Of a stretch of 22,875 nucleotides of DNA, positions 7,101 through 14,547 are shown one piece after another; within the stretch, counting starts at the first letter, position 1; every line of letters starts with the position of its first letter. The stretch is from an uncultured Prevotella sp. (GTDB lineage: Bacteria > Bacteroidota > Bacteroidia > Bacteroidales > Bacteroidaceae). The position numbers and the translations under genes are program-made. Where the stretch lies: contig USPK01000026.1 in the NCBI GenBank assembly GCA_900556465.1, positions 1 through 22,875 on the forward strand, written 5' to 3'. The notes beneath the pieces were generated by a model. The model made no database searches. It was not told where the DNA came from and was given only the letters and a program-made list of their open reading frames with translations.

Positions 7101-7904
7101 TTACTCCTTGTCTTTCAAATCGCCCACGTGGTAAAATTCAAACATGTGTTCTTCCATCCACTGGTTGGCCTTAACGGGCGACATCTTCCAACCGGAGGAG
7201 CAGGTGGCAACGATTTCCACGAGATTCGAGCCCTTACCCTGCATGGAGTTTTCAAAGGCGTGGCGGATGGCCTTCTTGGCCTTGCGGATGGCGGGCACGC
7301 TGTGGACGCTCTGCCGCGTGACGTAGGCCGTGCCTTCCAACTGGGCGGCGATTTCGGTAACCTTCAACGGGAAACCGTGAATCTTCGGGTCGCGGCCGTA
7401 AGGGCAGGTGGAGGTCTTCATGCCTACGAGCGTGGTGGGCGCCATTTGTCCGCCGGTCATGCCGTATATGGCATTGTTGATGAAGATAATGGTGATGTTC
7501 TCTCCGCGATTGAGGGCGTGGATGGTCTCGGCAGTGCCGATGCAGGCCAAGTCGCCGTCGCCCTGGTAGGTGAAGACGAGGCGGTCCGGCCACAGGCGCT
7601 TGCAGGCCGTGGCCAGGGCGGGCGCGCGGCCGTGGGCAGCCTCTTGCCAGTCGATGTCGAGGTAGCGGTAGGCAAATACGGCGCAGCCCACGGGGCTGAT
7701 ACCGATGGTCTTGTCCGTCATGCCCATTTCCTCGATGACCTCTGCGATTAGTTTATGGACTACGCCGTGCGAGCAGCCGGGGCAGTAGTGCATGTTCACG
7801 TCGTTCATGAGTACCGGCTTCTGATAGACCAGGTTTTCCGGGCGAATGATGTCTTCGCGGCGGATACCTTGGGCCTGTGCTTCCGGATTGGTCTTTTCGC
7901 TCAT
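7101..7904 (-). CDS. korB: 2-oxoacid:ferredoxin oxidoreductase, beta (TPP-binding) subunit
   Basis: A protein of 267 residues. C41-PG-C44 near the N-terminus, C74 in SPVGCAVF and C235 in ATCSSGW are positioned like the ligands of the 4Fe-4S cluster of beta subunits. The thiamine pyrophosphate/magnesium motif is GDGD (115-118) running to NNAIYGMTGGQ (143-153). This subunit holds TPP and passes electrons to ferredoxin during oxidative decarboxylation of a 2-oxoacid. It lies 7 bases downstream of the small membrane protein gene and 5 bases upstream of korC, so the genes form a tight operon. PGAP-type annotation would likely call it 2-oxoglutarate oxidoreductase or a VorA-like subunit; sequence alone does not settle the substrate. 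Confidence 0.94.
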   Translation of the reverse strand: MSEKTNPEAQAQGIRREDIIRPENLVYQKPVLMNDVNMHYCPGCSHGVVHKLIAEVIEEMGMTDKTIGISPVGCAVFAYRYLDIDWQEAAHGRAPALATACKRLWPDRLVFTYQGDGDLACIGTAETIHALNRGENITIIFINNAIYGMTGGQMAPTTLVGMKTSTCPYGRDPKIHGFPLKVTEIAAQLEGTAYVTRQSVHSVPAIRKAKKAIRHAFENSMQGKGSNLVEIVATCSSGWKMSPVKANQWMEEHMFEFYHVGDLKDKE

Positions 7905-7911
7905 ATTCGTG

Positions 7912-8223
7912 TCAGTGTAGGTCTTGTTTATTGGTTCGTCGGGTCCTGTTGCTTGCCTGTGGCTTCTTGAGCAGGCCGGGCATGCGGAGCAGGGCTTCTA
8001 TCATTTTTACGAGTACGGCTATGATGCCCACGGCGTATCCCCACGTGGCCGAGCTTTCGGCCTTCCACGAGAGGGCTATGCCCACCATCGCGACGACGGC
8101 GAGGAGGATGAACACCGAGTTGAGGATGTTGCGCAGGAACAGCATTCGGTCCGGGCGGCGCCGTTGCGCTTCCCGCTCGGGGTGTTTCAGCCGTTCGAGA
8201 ATGTCGTTTTCTTCCTCTTGCAT
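7912..8223 (-). CDS. Small two-TM membrane protein inside the kor operon
   Basis: A protein of 103 residues with no family I recognise. Residues 1-30 are highly charged (MQEEENDILERLKHPEREAQ, then RRRPDR). There are two hydrophobic segments, about 32-52 (NILNSVFILLAVVAMVGIAL) and 59-78 (ATWGYAVGIIAVLVKMIEAL), and a basic tail (KKPQASNRTRRTNKQ). By the positive-inside rule both ends face the cytoplasm, leaving a short loop (SWKAESS) outside. It sits 15 bases after korA and 7 bases before korB, so it is certainly cotranscribed with them. The oxidoreductase subunits are soluble, so a membrane protein between them may tether the complex or link it to a membrane electron acceptor. That is inference only. 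Confidence 0.85.
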   Translation of the reverse strand: MQEEENDILERLKHPEREAQRRRPDRMLFLRNILNSVFILLAVVAMVGIALSWKAESSATWGYAVGIIAVLVKMIEALLRMPGLLKKPQASNRTRRTNKQDLH

Positions 8224-8238
8224 GAGTCGTACCTTTAC

Positions 8239-9315
8239 TTAGAATTTATGGAGTTCCTCTACGATTTCGTCCGGGTCGGGGACGATGCCGCCCAGGCGGC
8301 CGAAGTGGTGTACGGGGACGCGGCCGTTTACGGCGGCGCGCACGTCGAATACCATTTGTCCGGCGTTGATCTCTACGGTGAGCACGCCCTTTACGTGCGC
8401 GGCGATGTCGGCTATTTCCTTTTCCGGGAAGGGCCAGAGCGTGATGGGGCGGAACAGGCCGACCTTGAGCCCCTGCTTACGGGCGGTCTCCATGGCCTTC
8501 TGCGAGATGCGCGAGGCGGAGCCGAAGGCGACGATGAGAATGTCGGCGTCGTCGCAGTCCGTCGTTTCGTAGCGCACTTCGTTCTCGCGGATTTCCTTGT
8601 ACTTGGCCTGGAGGTGCAGGTTCTTCTTTTCCATTTCGACGGGGTCCAGCTCCAGCGAGGTGATGATATTGGGCCGGCGTCCTTTCAGTCCGTGGCCGTT
8701 GGCGGCCCAGGGGCATTCGCGGGCTATCTCTTCCTCCGTGCGGCGGGGCTTTATGGGAGGCAGCACGACCTTTTCCATCATCTGCCCGATGACACCGTCC
8801 GAGAGAATCATGGCCGGGTTGCGGTATTTGAAGGCCAGGCCGAAGGCCAAGTCCACAAAGTCGGCCATCTCCTGCACGGAGTTCGGTGCCAGCACGATGA
8901 CGTTGTAGTCGCCGTTGCCGCCGCCGCGTGTGGCCTGGTTGTAGTCGCTCTGCGAGGGCTGTATGGTGCCGAGGCCGGGGCCGCCGCGCTGCACGTTGAC
9001 GATGAGGCCCGGCACCTCCGCTCCGGCCATGTAGCTGATGCCTTCCTGCATCAGCGCGATGCCGACACTGGAGGACGAGGTCATGACGCGTTTGCCGGAA
9101 CCGCCGCCGCCGTAGAGCATGTTGATGGAGGCTACCTCGCTTTCGGCCTGGAGTACCACCATGCCGGTGGTCTCCCATGGCTTCAGCAGGGCCAGTGTCT
9201 CCAGCACTTCCGACTGCGGCGTAATGGGATAGCCGAAATAGCCGTCGCATCCGCAGCGTATGGCCGCGTGGGCGATGGCTTCGTTTCCTTTCAGTAGGAG
9301 TATTTCATTTTCCAT
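8239..9315 (-). CDS. korA: 2-oxoacid:ferredoxin oxidoreductase, alpha subunit (KorA/VorB type)
   Basis: A protein of 358 residues covering domains I and II of the alpha subunit. The N-terminal KGNEAIAHAAIRCGCDGYFG is followed by YPITPQSEVLE (29-39), the family signature. VLQAESEVASINMLYGGGGSG and TSSSSVGIALMQEGISYMAG line the TPP/substrate site, and the C-terminal domain ends FGRLGGIVPDPDEIVEELHKF. The enzyme converts a 2-oxoacid and CoA to acyl-CoA, CO2 and reduced ferredoxin in the cytoplasm. Close relatives are annotated either as 2-oxoglutarate synthase KorA or as 3-methyl-2-oxobutanoate dehydrogenase VorB, and I cannot separate these by eye. It lies 82 bases downstream of the ferredoxin gene with no clear promoter between them, consistent with one operon. 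Confidence 0.94.
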   Translation of the reverse strand: MENEILLLKGNEAIAHAAIRCGCDGYFGYPITPQSEVLETLALLKPWETTGMVVLQAESEVASINMLYGGGGSGKRVMTSSSSVGIALMQEGISYMAGAEVPGLIVNVQRGGPGLGTIQPSQSDYNQATRGGGNGDYNVIVLAPNSVQEMADFVDLAFGLAFKYRNPAMILSDGVIGQMMEKVVLPPIKPRRTEEEIARECPWAANGHGLKGRRPNIITSLELDPVEMEKKNLHLQAKYKEIRENEVRYETTDCDDADILIVAFGSASRISQKAMETARKQGLKVGLFRPITLWPFPEKEIADIAAHVKGVLTVEINAGQMVFDVRAAVNGRVPVHHFGRLGGIVPDPDEIVEELHKF

Positions 9316-9397
9316 GTTGAGGCTGTTGGTTTTTGCTTGGATATAGTGCGGGTCCGGTCCGGGGTAGGGCCGGCCGCAGGGGAAACAGGGAGAGGAG

Positions 9398-9631
9398 TTA
9401 TTCGCTGTCCGTCTTCATGCGGTAGACGGTAATGCAGGCGTCCGGGCAAACAATGGCGCACGAGCTGCAACCGATGCACGTGTCCGCGATCTCTTTACAG
9501 TAGGTATAGCCACGGTGGTTCACCTCGTTGGTCGTAAGGGCCAGCGTATGGGTCGGGCATGCGACGACGCAAAGCCCGCATCCCTTGCAGCGGTCCGTAT
9601 TGACAACAACGGCTCCTTTTATTTTACTCAT
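9398..9631 (-). CDS. korD: Two-cluster 4Fe-4S ferredoxin (delta component of the 2-oxoacid oxidoreductase)
   Basis: A protein of 77 residues with two complete 4Fe-4S motifs: C15, C18, C21, C25-P and C52, C55, C58, C62-P. The spacing CxxCxxCxxxCP is that of bacterial 2[4Fe-4S] ferredoxins. Its place just upstream of korA, in the same direction, identifies it as the electron-transfer component of the oxidoreductase, taking electrons from the beta-subunit cluster. The start MSKIKGAVVVNTDRC is the only reasonable methionine. It follows the TPR gene by 74 bases; that gap holds only a short GC-rich palindromic stretch (CCCCTAAGGG at 9678-9687). Confidence 0.95.
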   Translation of the reverse strand: MSKIKGAVVVNTDRCKGCGLCVVACPTHTLALTTNEVNHRGYTYCKEIADTCIGCSSCAIVCPDACITVYRMKTDSE

Positions 9632-9705
9632 GCTGATAATTATTTGTGTAGGGTTGAATAGTTTTGTTATGTCCTTTCCCCTAAGGGCGGGCCGCGGGGC
9701 CTGCG

Positions 9706-9987
9706 TCAGGGGTTGTAGAGGTCCTTGTTGTAAAAGTCCAGGATGCCGCTGAGCATCTGCCGGGCTTCGGCGGCGGGACCGTTCCCGTCGATGGCTTCCG
9801 CCTGCATGAAGCTGTTCATCGCCTGCTGCCAGTCCCCGAGCTTCATGTAGAGGCGGCCGCGCAGGTAGAGCAGTCGCGCCTTGTCTGCCGCCGCTTCTCC
9901 TGCCATCGCTTCCTCGATGAGCGACAACGTCTCTGCGGCCTGGCCCTCGGCCATCTTTTCTTCGATTTTGTCAAATAGGCTTTGCAT
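9706..9987 (-). CDS. Small TPR-type helical repeat protein, first gene of the kor cluster
   Basis: A protein of 93 residues, almost all helical. Residues about 36-70 (KARLLYLRGRLYMKLGDWQQ, then AMNSFMQAEAID) match the tetratricopeptide consensus: paired helices with the Gly, Tyr and Asp/Trp positions, and an A..F..A in the second helix. Residues 1-30 look like the second half of another repeat. There is no signal peptide, so it is cytoplasmic and probably a protein-protein adaptor. It precedes the ferredoxin gene in the same direction, placing it at the head of the kor transcript. A near-consensus -7 box (TATCTTCG, minus strand, 10015 to 10008) lies 21 bases upstream. Whether it assists assembly of the oxidoreductase is inference from position only. 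Confidence 0.82.
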   Translation of the reverse strand: MQSLFDKIEEKMAEGQAAETLSLIEEAMAGEAAADKARLLYLRGRLYMKLGDWQQAMNSFMQAEAIDGNGPAAEARQMLSGILDFYNKDLYNP

Positions 9988-10355
9988 ATTCTGCGCTTAG
10001 CTTGATGCGAAGATACGTTTATTCTCGGAAAAATCTGTCCTGGCGGCAGCCGAAACTGGCCCGGAACGCCGTTAAATAAATTAAACTCCGTCGCGACGCG
10101 CTTTCAAACTGTTGAGGGTTAGCGTATTAAAAAATCGTGCGAAATAGTTCCGTTTGCAACTATCCGTATTCCAGCAAACTGCGGGATAGTCCCTTCTTGC
10201 ACACGCCGTATGAGTGTGTGCAGCGGGACGGACGGCGGGGCGGCCCGGCTACCGGGCGCGGCGGGCAGCAGTGGGAAAAGGCCGCCCGGGCGGTTCGTTT
10301 TTCGTCCTGCCGGACGGAAAAAATTTGTACCTTTGCGCCAAAGAATTTTAGACCT
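9988..10355. promoter_or_regulatory. 368-bp divergent intergenic region with clustered inverted half-sites
   Basis: It separates the leftward kor cluster from the rightward araC-type gene. At 10144-10190 there is a nest of dyads: ATAGTT (10144-10149) with AACTAT (10158-10163), ACTATCC (10159-10165) with GGATAGT (10184-10190), and GTTTGC (10152-10157) with GCAAAC (10174-10179). Further right are GCACAC/GTGTGC (10199-10204, 10216-10221) and a tight hairpin GCCCGG-CTA-CCGGGC (10243-10257). No coding frame with codon use like the neighbours was found. The AACTATCC-type half-sites are candidates for regulator binding. Confidence 0.5.
10328..10335 (+). promoter_or_regulatory. -7 box of the araC-type gene promoter
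   Basis: TACCTTTG matches TAnnTTTG exactly and lies 20 bases before the ATG at 10356. A T-run (TTTTT, 10298-10302) sits roughly where a -33 TTTG would be, though it is not a clean match. The predicted 5' leader is only about 14 bases. Confidence 0.6.
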
Positions 10356-10751
10356 ATGGAAGCCGTCACGGAGAAGAAAGAACCAGTCTACCGGGCCCAG
10401 CTGAGGGGGGAGCGCGCCGATGAGATTTACGTCAACATCCTGAAGTGTCTGACGCAGGACAAGCACTATCGCGACCCGGCCTTTACGGCTCGGCGCCTGG
10501 CCCAGGAGCTGGGCATCACGGCCAGGAACCTTTCGGCCGCCATTGCTCAGCACACGGGCAACAACTATAATGCCCTGGTCAACAGCTACCGCCTGCGCGA
10601 CGCCTGCCGGATGCTCCGCAGCGCGCGCTACGCTCACCTCTCCGTCGAAGAAATCGGCCTGCTCTCCGGTTTCTCCTCGCGCCAGGCTTTCTACGTCGCC
10701 TTCCATCGCGTCTACGACATGACGCCCCGTGCCTACCGCCTGCAGGAGTAG
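10356..10751 (+). CDS. AraC-family DNA-binding protein, 131 residues, no ligand domain
   Basis: The protein is essentially one AraC/XylS-type domain of two helix-turn-helix units. The first is around FTARRLAQELGITARNLSAA. The second is in the C-terminal stretch SVEEIGLLSGFSSRQAFYVA followed by FHRVYDMTPRAYR, which ends in the family hallmark (F...F....G.TP..YR, here with M for G). Typical AraC regulators are 250-300 residues; here only about 30 residues precede the DNA-binding part, so there is no effector domain. The ATG at 10356 is chosen because it lies 20 bases after a TACCTTTG promoter box; the longer open frame extends into low-quality sequence. It is followed after 58 bases by the cysteine desulfidase gene in the same direction, which it may control. 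Confidence 0.85.
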   Translation: MEAVTEKKEPVYRAQLRGERADEIYVNILKCLTQDKHYRDPAFTARRLAQELGITARNLSAAIAQHTGNNYNALVNSYRLRDACRMLRSARYAHLSVEEIGLLSGFSSRQAFYVAFHRVYDMTPRAYRLQE

Positions 10752-10757
10752 TCCTGC
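10742..10757 (+). other. Small hairpin with the araC stop codon in its loop
   Basis: GCAGGA (10742-10747) and TCCTGC (10752-10757) pair around the loop GTAG, which contains the stop codon. No T-run follows directly. It lies between the regulator and the downstream gene and could modulate read-through. Confidence 0.35.
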
Positions 10758-10809
10758 GGCAACGGGCGACGGGTCCCTTTTCCGAATCCACAAACGTATT
10801 TATCATATC

Positions 10810-12099
10810 ATGTTACCTAAATCCGAAAGAGAACAAATCATAGAACTGGTCCGTCACTGGGTAGTCCCCGCCATCGGTTGTACGGAACCCATCTGCGTGG
10901 CCCTGGCCACGGCGCGCGCCACCGAGGTCTTCGGCCAGCTTCCTGCCCGCATCGAAGCCCGCCTCAGTGCGAACATTCTCAAGAACGCCATGGGCGTAGG
11001 CATTCCCGGTACCGGCATGGTCGGTCTGCCTATCGCCATCGCCCTGGGCGCCCTGATTGGCCGCTCCGCCTATGGGCTCGAAGTCTTGCGCGACTGTACG
11101 CCCGAAGCCGTTGAGCGGGGCAAGCAGTACATCGCCGGCGACCGCATCGCCATCTCCTTGAAGGCGGATGCCCCCGAGAAGCTGTATGTCGAAGTGACGT
11201 GTCACACCGACGACGGGCACAGGTCCACCGTCGTCATTGCCCGGGAGCATACACATTATATATATATAGCGCGCGACGGGGAAACGCTGCTCGACGAGCC
11301 CCTTACCGGCGCTGGCGACGAGGACGAGGCCGCCGGCCCCGCGCTGACGCTCCGCAAGGTCTTCGACTTTGCCACCACCACGCCCCTCGAGGAAATCGAG
11401 TTCATCAACGAGGCCCGCAAACTCAACGAATCGGCCGCCGCCCGCTCTCTCGAGGGGAACTACGGCCACTGCCTGGGCAAGACCCTCTCGCGCCCGCTGG
11501 GCCGCGGCATCATGGGCGACAGCATCTTTTCCCACATACTTTCCAGCACCAGCTGCGCCTGCGACGCCCGCATGGCCGGAGCCATGATTCCCGTGATGAG
11601 TAACTCCGGTTCCGGCAACCAAGGCATCTGCGCCACCAATCCGGTTGTCGTCTTTGCCGAGGAAAACCACAACACGGCGGAGGAAATGACCCGCGCCCTG
11701 ATGCTAAGCCACCTGACAGCCATCTATATCAAGCAACACCTCGGGACGCTCTCCGCCCTCTGCGGCTGCGTCGTGGCCTCGACCGGCTCCAGTTGCGGCA
11801 TCACCTACCTGATGGGCGGGACCTACGAGCAAGTGACCTATGCCGTGAAGAACATGATTGCCAACCTCACCGGTATGGTCTGCGACGGCGCCAAGCCCAG
11901 CTGTGCCCTCAAGCTCACTACGGGCGTCAGCACGGCCGTGCTCTCTGCCATGCTCGCCATGCAGGGCAACTGCGTCTCCTCGCTCGAGGGCATCATCGAC
12001 GATGACGTGGACAAGAGCATCAGTAACCTGGTCTCCATCGGTGCGGAAGCGATGAACGAGACCGACCGCCGTGTGCTCGACATCATGACCCATAAGTGA
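10810..12099 (+). CDS. L-cysteine desulfidase / serine dehydratase-alpha-like protein (UPF0597, CyuA/YhaM family)
   Basis: A protein of 429 residues, the normal length for UPF0597. The N-terminal VRHWVVPAIGC24TEPICVAL is diagnostic; this Cys is the proposed catalytic residue in characterised cysteine desulfidases. Other conserved stretches are ANILKNAMGVGIPGTGMVGL, GAMIPVMSNSGSGNQGI and ASTGSSCGITYLMGG. Near the C-terminus C358-DGAKPS-C365-ALK provides likely iron-sulfur cluster ligands. The family converts L-cysteine (or serine) to pyruvate, ammonia and sulfide, using an oxygen-sensitive 4Fe-4S cluster in the cytoplasm. ATG 10810 (MLPKSEREQ) fits family starts; an earlier methionine overlaps the regulator gene. 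A run of alternating TA at 11257-11268 encodes HYIYI with otherwise unusual ATA codons. Substrate preference (Cys versus Ser) is not visible. Confidence 0.9.
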   Translation: MLPKSEREQIIELVRHWVVPAIGCTEPICVALATARATEVFGQLPARIEARLSANILKNAMGVGIPGTGMVGLPIAIALGALIGRSAYGLEVLRDCTPEAVERGKQYIAGDRIAISLKADAPEKLYVEVTCHTDDGHRSTVVIAREHTHYIYIARDGETLLDEPLTGAGDEDEAAGPALTLRKVFDFATTTPLEEIEFINEARKLNESAAARSLEGNYGHCLGKTLSRPLGRGIMGDSIFSHILSSTSCACDARMAGAMIPVMSNSGSGNQGICATNPVVVFAEENHNTAEEMTRALMLSHLTAIYIKQHLGTLSALCGCVVASTGSSCGITYLMGGTYEQVTYAVKNMIANLTGMVCDGAKPSCALKLTTGVSTAVLSAMLAMQGNCVSSLEGIIDDDVDKSISNLVSIGAEAMNETDRRVLDIMTHK

Positions 12100-12126
12100 A
12101 AAAGCACGGCGTATGTGTGGCGGAAT

Positions 12127-12158
12127 ATTGTCCGCGTGAAATATTATTACTATTTTTG
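12127..12158 (+). promoter_or_regulatory. Promoter of the secreted S8 peptidase gene
   Basis: TATTTTTG (12151-12158) is an exact TAnnTTTG box; ATTG (12127-12130) lies 20 bases upstream as a partial -33 element. The surrounding stretch is the most AT-rich in this part of the window. The predicted leader is about 78 bases before the ATG at 12243. Confidence 0.65.
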
Positions 12159-12242
12159 CGCGCAGAAATCGCATTTTGTCGTTTTTCAGTGGCCTCGCTC
12201 TTTCAAATAGTGAGGTCCTGTTTTATTTAATTATTTCAGCGT

Positions 12243-14411
12243 ATGAAGAAACAATTACTTCTGGCTTTGAGTGTAGCCATGGCGGCGTCTTCGTCCCTCT
12301 ACGCCCAGATTCCCGTAAAGAAAGGGGTCAAACTGGATGCCGGCACGGAGCGTTTTGTTAAGACGGCAGCGACCGCTGCTACGGTGAGCGCCAATGGCGA
12401 GACGCCTGCGCCGCAGTTGCAGGCAGTCATCATCTCCTGCACCGACGCGACGGCCGTGCTCGACCTGATTGCCGAGGCAGGGTATGAGGGCAAGGGCATC
12501 ACCGAAACTATCGTCACGGCAGAACTCCCGGCCACAGTGCTCACGGAATTATCCCAGTCCCCCGCAGTCCGTTACGTCAGCCTGCCCACCAAGGTGAAGC
12601 CCACCATGGACAAGGCGCGCCAGACCACGCATGCCGACGAAGTGCAGGCCGGAACGGGGCTCGAGACACCCTTCACGGGAAAGGACGTCGTGATCGGCGT
12701 CATCGACCAAGGCTTCCAGTTCAAGCACATCGCCTTCCGCAAGGCGGACAAGAGCAGTCGTGTCCTTGCCGTCTGGAACCGTTACCGCAACCAGAATCCC
12801 ACTACGACCATTCCCGACGGCAGTGACGGCATGACCGGCATCGGAGGCCACGCCACCCACGTGACCGGCATCGCGGCCGGTTCGCGCGTCGAAGGCAACA
12901 ATTACTATGGCATGGCGCCCGACGCCGATATTATCATGGTGCCTTCCACTTTCGTCGACAGTGAAATCTTAGAGGATGCGGCTTACGTCAAGCAGGTAGC
13001 CGAAAGCCTGGGCAAGCCTTGGGTCATCAACATGAGTTTCGGCAACCAGTGGGGCCCTCACGACGGAACGACGAACTACGACCAGGGCATGAGCGACTTG
13101 TGCGGCCCCGGCGGGCTTATGGCCGCCGCCATGGGCAACGAGAACGGTCAGAACCTCCACGCGTCCCATACTTTCACGGCCGATAACGAGGTCATCAACG
13201 TCTTGCTCTCGCACACCGACGACTGGAACATGCTCGACCTCTGGGAGCAGACGGCCGACGGGCAGCAGCACCTGTCCGTGCGCCCCTTTGTCTACAATCC
13301 GCTGACCCGTGCGAAAGACTACAAGGACGAGAGCTTTTGGAATTCTGTCGCTTACTTTGGCGGCGAGATTAATCCGAACAATAACAAGGAGCATTACGAA
13401 TTTCAAGTCAATATGGGAACGTTCGACGCCATGTCCGGCGTGCTGGGCCGCAATCCTTTGTTTGGCGTCGAGATTACCGGCAATACGGGCGACAGCTTCC
13501 ATTGCTGGTCCAATGGCTACGGCGAGTTTACGCGCCTCATTTTGGCTGACGGCGGTTCCTGTGTTGTCGGCAATTCGGACTACACCGTCGGCGGCGGTGC
13601 GGCATGTATTCCCCGCGCCGTCTCGGTCAGCTCCTACAACTCTACGAACGAGAGCGTGTCGCTTGCCGACGGATATACTTATACGTGGTCCGTGGGCGAT
13701 ACGGGCGACCTCAGCAGCTTCAGCAGCATAGGCCCGTTCCTCGGCGCCGAGCCCAAGCCGACTGTCGCCGGTCCCGGCGCCATGGTCAGCTCGGCCATCA
13801 GCACCTACGACGGTTTCTCTGCGACCGACGCCGCGCTGACGTCCGTCGTGGACGGTAACGGCAAGGCTGCCACTTTGGCAATGGCCTCGCTCAACCGCAA
13901 CGCTTACAACTTCTACGGTGTGAAGAGCGGTACGTCTATGGCCACGCCCGCCGTGGCCGGTATCCTGGCCCTCTGGCTCCAGGCCAACCCGACGCTGAGC
14001 TACGAGCAGGTGAAGGAAATCCTGCGCACCACGTCCACGAAAGACAGCTTCACGGGCTCGGAAGAGTGGAACGCACGTTTCGGTTACGGTAAAATCAACG
14101 CCTACGAAGGCCTGAAGAAGGCACTCGAGATGGCCCAAAGCTCGGGCATTAACGAGACGCTCAACAGCGAAGCCCCCGTCACCCTGCTCAAAGGGGCGAA
14201 GGAATGGCGCGTACTGTTCAATAGTAACGAGACCTTTGCCGACGTCTACCTTTACAGCCTCAGCGGCGCGCAGGTACGTCACGACCGCTTGAACAACGTG
14301 CGCCGTGGCGACGAGCACACGGTTTCCTTCTCCGGGATGCAGCCGGGCGTTTACTTGATTCGTATCAACACGACGTCCAGCACGCTGACGCGCAAGGTGG
14401 CCGTAGAGTAA
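12243..14411 (+). CDS. Secreted S8 (subtilisin-like) serine peptidase with T9SS sorting domain
   Basis: A protein of 722 residues. A signal peptide (MKKQLLLALSVAMAASSSLYAQ) is followed by a propeptide-like region to about 140. The subtilase triad is intact: D155 in GVIDQGF, H203 in GHATHVTG and S565 in SGTSMATP, with the oxyanion-hole N299 in AAMGNENG. The loop between N299 and S565 is long (about 265 residues) and holds a beta-rich insertion. The final 70 residues (LYSLSGAQVRHD, then SGMQPGVYLIRINT and a KVAVE end) fit a Por/type IX secretion C-terminal sorting domain. The peptidase should therefore cross the outer membrane and be cell-surface anchored or released. Role: extracellular proteolysis, substrate unknown. 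It has its own promoter and a strong terminator, so it is monocistronic. Confidence 0.92.
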   Translation: MKKQLLLALSVAMAASSSLYAQIPVKKGVKLDAGTERFVKTAATAATVSANGETPAPQLQAVIISCTDATAVLDLIAEAGYEGKGITETIVTAELPATVLTELSQSPAVRYVSLPTKVKPTMDKARQTTHADEVQAGTGLETPFTGKDVVIGVIDQGFQFKHIAFRKADKSSRVLAVWNRYRNQNPTTTIPDGSDGMTGIGGHATHVTGIAAGSRVEGNNYYGMAPDADIIMVPSTFVDSEILEDAAYVKQVAESLGKPWVINMSFGNQWGPHDGTTNYDQGMSDLCGPGGLMAAAMGNENGQNLHASHTFTADNEVINVLLSHTDDWNMLDLWEQTADGQQHLSVRPFVYNPLTRAKDYKDESFWNSVAYFGGEINPNNNKEHYEFQVNMGTFDAMSGVLGRNPLFGVEITGNTGDSFHCWSNGYGEFTRLILADGGSCVVGNSDYTVGGGAACIPRAVSVSSYNSTNESVSLADGYTYTWSVGDTGDLSSFSSIGPFLGAEPKPTVAGPGAMVSSAISTYDGFSATDAALTSVVDGNGKAATLAMASLNRNAYNFYGVKSGTSMATPAVAGILALWLQANPTLSYEQVKEILRTTSTKDSFTGSEEWNARFGYGKINAYEGLKKALEMAQSSGINETLNSEAPVTLLKGAKEWRVLFNSNETFADVYLYSLSGAQVRHDRLNNVRRGDEHTVSFSGMQPGVYLIRINTTSSTLTRKVAVE

Positions 14412-14451
14412 GGCCGCGCCGCCCGTTTCGCCACGCAGGCGAAGAAAGCAA

Positions 14452-14498
14452 AAGCGCTTCCGCACAGGATTCATCCGTGCGGAAGCGCTTCTTTTTTG
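14452..14498 (+). terminator. Strong intrinsic terminator of the S8 peptidase gene
   Basis: A perfect 14-bp stem (AAGCGCTTCCGCAC at 14452-14465 with its complement at 14477-14490) encloses an 11-base loop that can pair further (GGAT/ATCC). It is followed by CTTTTTTG (14491-14498). It starts about 40 bases after the stop codon. Confidence 0.92.
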
Positions 14499-14529
14499 TG
14501 CGTACCCCAAGGGCCGTCGCGCTGCGGAT

Positions 14530-14547
14530 AGTTTCCGCAAACACGGG
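14530..14547. repeat. Shared flank of repeat array B
   Basis: AGTTTCCGCAAACACGGG enters array B. The same 18 bases with one change (T for C at position 9) enter array C at 19038-19055. The GTTT-CCGY-AAAC part is itself a dyad. Confidence 0.65.

Noticed and set aside
9675..9691. CCCCTAAGGG palindrome between the TPR and ferredoxin genes as another repeat unit
   Set aside because: It shares only the CTAAGG core; the outer ACGGG/CCCGT arms and the 21-bp neighbours are missing.
10137..10355. N-terminal extension of the AraC-type protein
   Set aside because: The extension crosses the TACCTTTG promoter box and several dyads and has no domain-like sequence; the ATG at 10356 fits better.
12969..14540. 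523-codon open frame opposite the S8 peptidase
   Set aside because: Antisense to a gene with an intact catalytic triad, and it runs through that gene's terminator.
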